A DNA stretch of 64,000 bases, taken from positions 423,017 to 487,016 of the forward strand of contig NW_019091455.1 in assembly GCF_001949145.1 (NCBI RefSeq). Direction: 5' to 3'. The translations under genes and the position numbers were made by a program. Positions within the stretch are counted from its first letter, which is position 1, and each line of letters opens with the position of its first letter. The notes below the pieces were generated by a model. That model searched no databases and was not told where the DNA came from. It saw only the letters and a program-made list of their open reading frames with translations. Of the stretch, positions 50,196-62,100 are shown in pieces. The DNA is from Acanthaster planci (Eukaryota; Echinodermata; Asteroidea; Valvatida; Acanthasteridae).

Positions 50196-53100
50196 CAGCC
50201 AGCTGCAGGGGCTCCACCGTCTTGTATGGAACCCGGATCTGTTCCAGCTCCTGGGCATCTTTCCGCACCAGGGGCAGCAGGCTCTGGTAGATGGCACACT
50301 GGAACTTCTTAAGGAGCACGGTGAAGGGGTGGTCGGGGCAAGCCAGGATGTGGTTGATCAGGGCGTGAATGAAGGGCAGGTCCCGGGAGGATGCACTCAA
50401 CTTACGCCTCCATTCCAACAGCCAGGTCTGTAAGACATTTGAAGAAAGCGGAGAGAGTACATGTACGCTGCCAGTGGACCCTCAATTTTGCAAGAAGTTT
50501 GAGTCCTCCACTTGAGTAAATTTTCCTTACTCAATTCACATGGTTCATGATAGAGAAGAAAAACGCTCACTGAGGTTTAACTCCTGGCAAGAAGTCAACA
50601 TCCACTGCTGATACTGCCACATACTGTAGGTATCACGGACTTCACAATTTCAGGGTTGTGGGGGGGGGCTTTGGTATTGGTAATTGGGATAGCATCACGT
50701 CATTGCTTTTCTGTCAAAAGAGGTGCTTACTATTAAATGTGCATTTCAATTTTGGGTTGTAAGCTTTGATAACAGACCAGAATGGAATAAAACATTCAGA
50801 TAGCCACACTGCAAACATACCATATTTTGTTGATCTTTCCACCGATAAACTAACCTGATTTGCCTAGCAAACTTCTCTCTTTACAGTGAGGTGGCACTCC
50901 TGTACTTTTATGCAGCTTCATGGTCATTGCCTGGTATAAAAATGCCTTATGAATTGACGTGGATGACACGATGAACCCACCTCATTGCTCTCAAATTCCA
51001 TGACGCTGGCGTAGAACTCGCGAAGCTCAATCTCTGCTTTGGTCGGTTCCCCCGTGGTGGAGAACCGGCGGGCTGCCTCTTCCTGCAGACGCTGGTGGCG
51101 CTCCTGGATTTTCTTTGCGAGCTGATTGGCCGGGTCAAGGGTCAGGGTTCACCAAAACAAAACAGCCTTGATCCTAGACTAGGTGGCACTCAAACTGAGG
51201 TCACCAGCAGTGGAAGGTGAGAACAGTGTTGCCGTATCAATCTTACTGCTGCTAGAATACGGCCGTTTCACAATAGTGCACCACCAAGAGTTTGCAATGC
51301 GTTGGCCAATCACAATGCGTGGAATTTGTTGACCCATTGCGCATTTGGAAAGGGTCGACAAATTTCACGTCTTCTGATTGGCCAATGCGTTGCAAACTCT
51401 TGGTGGCGCACTATTGTGAATCGCTGGTATTGCAAATTACTGTTCAGCCAAACCAAAACTTAATTGATGCTAAAGTTCCTTTTGAATTTTACATGTAAAA
51501 TTGAAAATGTGTTGGTACATCCCAAGTGGGAACAACCATAACCATTAACCAAGAATTCTTACTTTACAGCATTACTGTAAAATTTCTTTGCTCATGCTAT
51601 AAGCACTGAGTGGTGATCGCAAAGGCATGATTCTGTTGTTAGTAGGGATTCCAGAAATTAGGGGTCTATTTTGTGTGTGTGTGTCCCTGTCACATCTGAC
51701 ATATGATTTTGTAAATTCAAAACACATTTTCTAATTTCCAAGAGTGCTGAATTAATGCAAATTACCTGCCAAACAAATAGTTAGAGATTGAAATCAATTC
51801 TGGTGATATTTCCATGTCAAATAAAAAAGATGTCCCTGTCAGATGTGACAGGGACACGAAATTGTCACACTTTTGGACCCCTAATTTCTGAAATTACCCA
51901 GTATTGAAACAAGCACTTATGAGGAGGTCATATTTGGCCATGTTCCCTGGATCTATCTCATTCAATGAAATCTGTTGAATGGGGTGAGCACGATTATTTT
52001 AGATTTCAAGCCTCACTCACATTTTTTTAATGTGGCTTAAAACATTTTGACATACTCAACCTTAAACTTTAAAGTACTCATCAACATGAACTGGTTCCCA
52101 ATTGTAGTGAACTTTATTTTATTTCATTACTTTCATTTTTACTGTCAGGTGTCTGAAACTGAAAAGTGAACCTCGATTCCAATTCAATATGGCCGACTCG
52201 TCACTGTCACAAAGCAAGTGAATGGGCAAGGATACAGCAGCCTCCCGTGCCCTGGCAATGGCCATGTTCTCCATCAGCCTTCGCTGAAGGGTCAAATTCT
52301 GCAAGGTGGAAAATTGGGGGGGGGGGAAGAGGGAAACGATACACCTCAATTAAAAAGATTGTCCCAAAACAAAATGCCTGACCAGAGCAATACTTGCATC
52401 TCCTGCATTAGTATGGGCTGATTTCTGACGGTTATGTGTGAGACACACAATTTGCATCCTGTCTTTGCCACAAAAACAATTTGCAACAATTAAAAAACTG
52501 AACTTTCAATTTTGCAATGTGCAAGGATCACATCGTTGCTGAATGTTTCTGCAAAATAAAAAAGAACCAAAATATTTTTGTTAATTGTGACTTTCAGTGA
52601 TGAAGAATTAATCAAATCATTGAATCATCATCAAACAGCCTAAACGGGATTTCTGTCCTAAAATATCTAATTCCTGTAAGGCTCGTGCTTTGTTTCAAAA
52701 CATGTACCGGTGGTTTGGATTATTACCAACGAGTAAACGTCAGCAGATCTTGTCATCTCAGCTTAACTGGAAAGTAAGTCTTGCATCCTTCCAAATTTGG
52801 GCTCTTTACAAAACTGATGACCTAAAGGTGAGTAATATTTCTACAAACATTTACCAGTGAGAACAGGGGTTCCAGACCTACACGTATCCAGGGAGGTTTT
52901 TCCTTACAAACTCTTGATCAACACTGAGCAAATAGACCTCATGACATAATGAACATGTAACATTAATAAGCATAACACACAGCGTAAATTACTTAAAATT
53001 CACATCACTTCAATGCAGATATACAGAAAAACTAGTTATTATTATTTATTTGGAATAAAAAACAAACAAACAACCAAAGCACACACAAAAAAACAAATAA

Positions 53101-56100
53101 AAGTAAAAGCCAGGTGCATACAAAGTATGCCTGGAATTGAATAAGTTTAGGTCTACCTTCAAACAAAACTCAACCCCAAAAAACACAAGGACTCTGTGAT
53201 CTATTTCATAAGAGACAATAAGAGAAAGATGAAGCAAACCCCAGGAGACTGTGGTCCTGGTCATGCAGAATACAACGGGAGCGCTGCCATCAAATCATAT
53301 CAGAGAAATGACTGCTGGAAATGGGTGACTCGTCTTGTATGCGTCTGTTTTTGAAGCCAACTTCCAAAGCCCTTTTAAGACAGGGAACTCAACAACCTAA
53401 CATGTAGTAAAACTGGCGCTTCCAGAGCCTGCGGAAGGTGACACACATACATGTAAACACACTGAATCCCAATCATGGAATATGTCAAAGGGTTTTCTTT
53501 GAGTTTCTTTTTCTTTTTTTTTTGGCCCTGCAGATGCGTCACTGACGACCAGGGACCGAGGGCCGGGACACAATGGAGGGCTGAACCTCGTGACTCGCAG
53601 AGTCTTGGGATGACACACTGGTGACATTGAAAAAGTAGGGGCCGCTTGATTTGAAATTACGTTACTCTTGGTGGCTTTCTAAGGATACATGTAAGTGCAT
53701 TAAAAAAACATAGCCGTCAGCTATGGTACATCCTTGTATGTGAACATCAAAAGCAGTTTAAACCTTTCCCTCTTCAATAACCAATGATCTAAGTAACTTG
53801 AAGTGAAGACTACATCATCACATTGTGTCATTACATATAAACGTCAGATTCTAACTTCTTTCATATGAATCAGCATCGTTATAGTGGGTGATCTGCTGCC
53901 TGCAACCAGGTCCTGATGGTATTTTCAGTATCTGTAAGTCCCTGTATGCCGTTGGGCAAATCAGGAGGGCTGAAAACTGGGCTCTCAGACGCGGTGTGGT
54001 AGAGAGTTGGCAGGCTGCCACACATGCGTGTTTCAGTCCGTGGCTCTGATTACATGAGGGGAGAGCTGCGCATCTTGCCCTAGCTGATGGGCAGGTGGTT
54101 GACCCAAATTCAACAGAATGGGTCATTTACACCGAGCCACTGTACATGTCAACTTGCACTCTACATGTGGGCCTATAGCATTTCTACGTGTATATATGCA
54201 AGAAATCAATGTCCCCATGTTAGACAAAGCAATATGTAAACAGTGTACAACGTATTTCGGTGATATGGATGGCTAGTGCACGATGCATTCGCCGCTCACC
54301 CCTGTGGCCCAGGTTTGACTCTCAACAATGTGAGTAGAGTTATTCACTGTTTCTCTCCTGTGCTCCAAGGGTGTTTTTTTTTTCCCCTCTGGGTTCTCTG
54401 CCTGTCCTCCTTTCGCTGAAATCAACACATTTGAAGTCCGGCCGGCCGTGGTCTCTGTTCTGATGTGGGCCATTTGCCCGCTGCCCGAGGCACCTTTGTG
54501 TACATTCTGCATGTACATGATGTATCGGTTGTGTAGTGTCTTCGTTGCACAGTGCATAAGAACAAACATACTTAACATGTACATACCCAGCAAGATATGG
54601 GACGGAGCTAGGGGTAACCCTCCCACATGTCCAATCCCTATACACACTCTAGACTATTGTTACCTAACACATCCCCCCTAGATGTCTGTAAAGAATTCCT
54701 GAGATTCCGATCAAACAATGACCAACACAAGGTGGGGGATGCTCTCCGTCCCATATCTTGCTTCATATGTTATTGTATAAATAAAAACACAAGGAGCTTG
54801 TCTGTTCTTTTAGATGCAACAGGAAAAACTAAAATGATAAAAAATGTCTTTAAAACTCATTTTAGTCAGTGACTTTAATTCTACATGAATAGACAATGGG
54901 GCTAGCATTAGAATCAGACTTTGGGATAACTTACGCCCCATCACACCCTTCCAAGAATTCCAAAAAAGCTGCAACATTTGCATTGAAGTAAAAGGCCTGT
55001 TTCTAAGCACCATGTGTATACGTATATATGGGTAGGCATTCACCGTGTTCAGGGGACAAATTCTTTTGTTAGGGAAATTTGAACTAAGTTGTGGGGACAT
55101 TTCTGAGTCCCCACAACTACATGTACGGTGCAGGAGTATGTGTAACCCCCCCTACCTGTATGGGCACTACATTCATGCACTTTTACAGTTGGTTCACCCC
55201 TGTGGCAATTTGCAAGGTGGATTTCACATAGTCAAGACTACAAGTTTCATTGTTTTTGGTTAAATCTAACACACCGGCCTCTCTCAAAAATTTGTGTGAA
55301 GACCCACGCTATAATACCTGTTCAACAGCTGGAAATTTAGCAGTCCCTGGATTTGACATTTTATAAAGCATGCCAGCCATGTGACATGGAAGAAAGTTTG
55401 AACACAGAGAACTTTTACTTGTCATTTGGACTTGCATGCATCATAACAAAAGCATGAAATGCCCCAAAGATTGGTTACAGGTACTGTACTGTACGAGGTA
55501 ATCTGTAAAGTTGTGGGTACAAGAATGATTCACAGACTAATAGAAGTGCTTTGAATCAACTTACCTCCTGCAAAAAAGCTGAGAAGTTGCCCAGCGAGGA
55601 TTTGATTATATGCATGGGCTCCCACTCGCCTCATAAGCCGACCAAAAGAGCTTCGACGGCACGCCAGTTCGGAAAAATGTGACTAATTCCTTGTACATGC
55701 ACAACTTATATTTGTTCATCCTTCAGTTATTTGTCATCCAGTGTCTTGTGAGTGGCTACCATCTTGATTCTCTTTGGCTAGGTTGCCCAAGGGGCCAATA
55801 TCAAACTTTTGTAGGCCCGATTGGGAAATTGTATAGGCTGAACTGAAGTTACTTTTAGGAGTGTTGAGGTTTGCCTCTTGCTGGCTACAAGACACAAGTG
55901 CTGAAACAGATCCTGTAATGTACATGTACTGTTACTCAAAACACATCCAGGTCATCAAGACAACAACTGGAGTTTACGCATGGTACATGTATCTCTTGAC
56001 ACTCGACAAATTAATTTTAGAAATATTTTCCAATAAACAGAGCACTGAGTGGCAACTCTAAGAAGCCTCCAGATTTCTACACGATTATACATGTAGTAAC

Positions 56101-59100
56101 AAAATCTTTTTTTCTTTTACCTACATAAATTGTGCAGGTGTGTTATTTTGGATACAAGATTGTAAACCTGATTATTTTCAAATGAGTTGACAGCTTTCAT
56201 TGTGGTTGAGCGACTGTAACAGGCATGGCTCACAATAGCATGCAAGAAGTTGTCAAGGAGATGCCAATTTCCTAGAACATGGGAAGAATTGTACGTGTAT
56301 TTCTCTGCAAAGACAAGTATGCACGGGATTTAACTTAGTAGTTTGTGCTTCTGAATAATGATGGGTGACTCCAAATGCAAACTTATTCGGATATCAACTG
56401 ATATCAACTACATGCACATGATATGACAGCTATGAAGTTGAAAAGTGATGTCTTTCACGCTAGCAGTTGGTAGAGCACGTACTGTCAACAAAATGCAGAG
56501 ATCCGCTCCTAATGTTGCATTCTCAATCCGAGAAGTCTACAACATTCATTGAACTGACATAGACAGCCTTTGGGTTCCGTTAAAACAATACTGCAGTTTC
56601 ATGTTTAATCCATGAGCACATTTCTATAGGTAAGCCACGTTGATGTGTACAGGATATGTATTTATACAATGTTCCTACACGTCACTACAGTACATACACT
56701 GTACATGTACATGCAAAGCTAAACTCTTAAGCCTACATGTAAATCCGCTAAGAGTTAACATGCTACGGGGTATAAAGACCGTTTTTGAAACAATCTAACG
56801 AGAGAAAACAACAGATTCTTCAGATAAATTCCACTAATGCAGTAACACAGCACACAGTCACATCCAATGTTGAATCCCCTAAAACTTCCTGTTCACTCCT
56901 CAAACTGCTCCAAATTCTTCAGAATGTCAGCTCACTTACAACCTGTGTTTAACATAATGGCACTAGAACAGAAACGGAAATATTCAGATGTGATTTTCTG
57001 AAAGTCTGCATAAATGAAAAGCCTTATTACTATGAACAGCCTTATGCCTTATTAAACTCCTACCAGGGAGTGCCTCTGCACAGGTGTTTGATCTGTTGAT
57101 TGCCATCCTTTACATTTACATGCCACTGTTGATTTACAACAATATCTTTATAAAGCTAAATGATTCCAGCGAACTACGAGCAGGCAATAACACACACAAA
57201 CAATGACATACAGAATGATCTACCATACACTGTACCATTTCAATCCCATTGGTAATGGTTCCCTACACATTGAAGTCTCTTTGCTATTGGCCCAATAATT
57301 TTGCATTTGTTATCTACATGTACATGACTATTTACACTCTCGCATAAGACATTATGCATTTGGCCAGTTTTTACAGAGTGCCTATCACTACTTTATTACA
57401 GCTGAATGTACTTTTCTGAACAAAACTTGACTGTCCCCCAAAATGTTGCCTTTGCTAGAAACAGAAGATTCCCTAGGAGCACTCTATTGTGGTGTTGCCA
57501 TTCTGTTGGTGACATCGTATCCAAAAATATGACATGGTGCACACCACGTGAAGGACACTTTGAAGGAACTTCAAAAGTCCTGTCAACGATATTCTGCCTT
57601 TTCTGTAATGGACAGCCTGTGCCTTGCGTACGAGCATCCCCTTAATGGTGGAAATGGGATACCGCGTGAGCATAATGTCGAAGGACACTGGTAAGAATAC
57701 TCCATCTGCGCACAAGTTCCAGCCCTCACTGGTGACAAATAGAGAGTCTGGGGTGCGTACTGTGGTACGGGCGCCAACGGCAAAATACCATACGGTGAAC
57801 TGGCCACTTGAATGGGAGACCATTACTACAGCGTGCCATTGTCCAGAGGGATGATTTGATTATTACTCCAAACTTTCCTTTTGCATTTTCTCAGTAACCC
57901 AAGAAGTTGTTGCCTGAATCTGCTGCTCCCCAAAGTGTAAATCACGGATGTGCTCAGAGACTTGGTCAGTAAGAGACTGATAAACAAAGTGCTGACAGTG
58001 GTTTCTCTTTTCGGATCAGGGGGATAGAAAAGGGAACTTAATAATATGAACAAACTTGGCATGAGTGAAGCACAGGAGGCCAAAAATGAGACAAAGACGA
58101 TCAGGAGAAAGTTGTGCTTTGCACGATTCACTGCGTTGCCATGGACAACACCCCGCTGCTTGCCTAGTTTATGGAGCTTTTTGAAGATGCGCAGAAAGCA
58201 GATGCTAGGGATGATGGAGACGGCTGCTAATGTTACACCAAAAAGTGCGAACACGAAGGCTCTTTTGGCTGGTGAGGATGAGAGGTCAAAGCCTCGGCAC
58301 AACCCAGCTTGGGGAACCGGATCGAGTATCACTGAATAAATCACAACGACATTGAGAAGGCTGCCCAGCCAGGTGCACAGAGCAGCCGTCCTGGCCTTTC
58401 GTCGGCTGCTCAGCTTTTTCTGTTGGTAATAGATCGGGCGACAAATAGCGAAATAGCGCTCGACCGCCATCAGCGTGAAATTGAGCATGTAGGCCAACTG
58501 CAGGAATGGAAAGACCCACAGAGACAGCCACAGGCAACAGATCAGGCGTGATGGCAGGCTAGACGAGTCCAGATTTCTGGGGCTGGGGATAAGAGCATAC
58601 AGTGCCATGCTCATCGGCAGTAAGAAGTCAATGACGCACTGGTTGATTTGGTAAAGAGCCTGGGGCTTCCTCAGGCCTTGGGATTGGCTCAGGAAAACCA
58701 GACAGACTAAACCGTTCATGAAAATGGCCACAAAGTCCAAAGCCAATAAGATGACTTTAAAGGTGGGTCTGTCACTTAAATCAAAGGTATACACGTACAT
58801 GTACATGTTGGGGCGTATGTCTAGGTAGGTTGTGTGGGGGACACCGTCTGCAACCAACAAAGGTATTTCAGTCCGATTTGCCAGTGCACTTTTTAAAATG
58901 CTTCACAGCATGTACAGTACCCGCAGGGTCACAAACTAAGCTATCACAGAAGTTGCCGCCAAAGTACATCTACATGGAAAGCGTGCTCTGCAAGCAATCA
59001 GATCACATGCAGATCTTTGAGAAAAAGATCACACAATGGCACAAAGTCATGAGAAATCCAGCAACTGCTTCTTGAAAGCTATGTACGCCACTGAAGCTAG

Positions 59101-62100
59101 TGCAACACTTAAATGTTGATCAACTAAACTACCAATTTTCTAGCCTGTTATCATCACTTTGGTTTACACAGTGACCAATTACAGTACGGTAATAAAAAGG
59201 CAATTTACCTTTTCCAAACGCTACACCCTGCAGTGACAGTCTTTCTCCATAAAGCTAGGGCTGATTTCGGCATACCCAACTGTCAATTTGGGACGACTGG
59301 GCATCACACAATGCAAATACTAGCATGGACGACGCAGCATGGTAATGAAGTCTTCATTAGTGTCAGCCCTTCCTCGCCCGTCAAAACTATGACTCCTTTT
59401 TCCGACCCATCATACTTATCAGCTAACACTGCTCATTACAGCTCAGAGCTCAATATGCACATCCCTCACCAAACAAGTATCTACAGTAGACATGCACCTA
59501 TGAAGATCACCCAAACATTCATCAACTGGCCTCTGGACTAAGGCTGTCACAAGCCATAAAAGGTCATGGATGATCCTAAATTGTGAGCTAGATTCACCCT
59601 AATGGGTAGAGTACATGTACATGTATGATACATGCATATTGTACATCTATATACCTGTAAATTTGTAAGATGCAATTCACTGCTTGTATTAATGCCTTTA
59701 ATGGCGCATATGGCTCGTTTGTTTTTACCTTCAAAACACCTGTCTTAAGTGCTTCTCTGCCACTGCAGGAAGCATGAACCTGCCAGGAGACCTTGACGTG
59801 GGAAAGCAGTGTCCTCGGATTATCACTGATGGACTACAGGTACATGTATGTGACCTGATTCACAGACATGCGGGCCTGTTACTCCTGGTCATAGGGTCAG
59901 GTTGTTCAGATCATGGCAGCTGGTCACATGTCATGGCCTCAGGCAAGGCACGTTACATGTACCTGTACAGGTCTCTTCTTGCCTGCCTCTGATATTGGCC
60001 ACGTCAACTGCCGAGATTGATCTCATGGCGTGAATGGCGTAGAAAGTTTTGTCAAGTGCTTTGACAATGTTGAAATTTGTAAAGTGCTTTGCGAATGTTG
60101 ATACAATACCGGCAGAGAGCACTTAAAACAGTTTATGTTAGTTTTTTGTCCAGGATGAGATGCTTCGTGTCATTCATCATCAAGCAAACCATATAGGGAA
60201 ACTGATGCTTATAATAGACATGAACAAAGAAATTGACTGGGATGGGATCTGAACCTGGGACCTCTGGAACACTGTATCGGCACTCTTACCACTGAACTAC
60301 ATTTTGTCAGCTCTATGTTGGCGGATCTTCCCATCTGTCATCATTTTTGTTTGAGGGTACTGGTCAGAAGTCATAGTTCACATTTATGCCATGTTTAATT
60401 TCACACCTATGTTTTGGTAAGTACACGGTAATTGCAGTTGAGTTGAAGACCAAAGCACTGCAAATATTGGTATATCAAATACTGGTATATCAAATACTGC
60501 TATATCGAATACTGGTATATCGAACACTGGTATATCGAACACTGGTATATTGAATTCTGGTATATTGAATACTGGTATATCGAACACTGGTATATTGAAT
60601 ACTGGTTTTTGAACACTGGTATATCGAATACTGGTATATCGAATACTGGTATATGGAACACTGGTATATTGAATACTGGTATATCGAACACTGGTATATT
60701 GAACACTGGTATATTGAATACTGGTATATCGAATACTGGTATATTGAACACTGGTATATTGAATACTGGTATATCGAACACTGGTATATCGAACACTGGT
60801 ATATGGAATACTGGTATATGGAACACTTGTATATTGAATACTGGTATATCGAACACTGGTATATCGAACACTGGTATATGGAATACTGGTATATGGAACA
60901 CTTGTATATTGAATACTGGTATATCGAACACTGGTATATCGAATACTGATATATCGAATACTGGTATATGGAACACTGGTATATTGAATACTGGTATATC
61001 GAACACCGGTATATCGAACACTGGTGTATTGAATACTGGTATATCGAACACTGGTATATCAAATACCAGTATATCAAATACTGATAAGTCCAAAGAGTTG
61101 GTACAGCATAAGAATACAAATTTCTTGTTGTAGGGCATCACCAGGAAATGATAATCGTGACCATCAGTCAGGACATCACGTACATGTTTTAAGCTATATA
61201 CAGCCTCTGTTATTGCTGCTGACATTGCTTCCTGTTTCTCGGCAAAGTAATTTTGCATGTACACCGTGCACTTCATATTGACCAAATCAAGCTGTCAGAG
61301 TCTCAAGCATAACTGATATGGGCCATTGTTGGAGCTGAGGTATTGTTGTCAAGCCCTGGCAGCCCCTGATGTTGCTTACTTTCTTAATTTCGGCATGAGG
61401 GTGGCTGCTGAGGGATTTCCTGACAATATGGCGTGGGACAGAGTTAGGCTGCTTTGATGCTGAGGGTGTAACTGCATGTATGCAGAGGATCCAGGACGAC
61501 TACAGTATAACTGAAGTCCACTGGGGCCATATTTCCTTAAATTAGTCTTGAGGGCACTTTTTTAATACTTTTAAATTGCTTTCAGTGTGTGTTAGAGCAA
61601 ACACACTGAGCTCTTTGTTTTAATACATGAAAAATATGACTACCTTTCGATTTCCATCACGCATAATTTATTTACAGGTCAGTATTAAACTGTGGTGACC
61701 TGCAACTCACATTATTGCCTACATGTACATGTACTGGGGTACATGTAGGATGATATTTCTACATTGTCCTTGCTAAGTGGCCACCACGTGAGTGCAGGTT
61801 ATAACAAATTGAAAGTTGCAAAAACACAGCGGTGAAAGAAAGCTCACAGAGGCAAAGACAAACAGATGACATCTCATCAGTGCTACAGATCCTGAAACGG
61901 TGCCACATATGTGTATATGTACATGTATTATCTGCATCTGACCACTACACTGTACATATTACATGTAGTTGCCTGGCAGTGCCAGACCAACCAACCACTT
62001 ATTCCCCTGGTTTACCAAGTGGTTACAAAGCAAACAGTGTAAAAAATACAGGAATAAAAGTGTAACAAAGAGGTTTTAAACCATATGTAGCTGGCATATC

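Noticed and set aside
57826-58860. Longer GPCR start giving 344 residues
   Set aside because: That start codon is TTG. The first ATG in the open frame is at 58806.
60490-61285. Long open frames encoding FDIPV-, YQYSI- and NTGIS-type repeats
   Set aside because: They are produced by a 15 bp tandem repeat, which stays open in several frames by arithmetic. There is no splice or start context.
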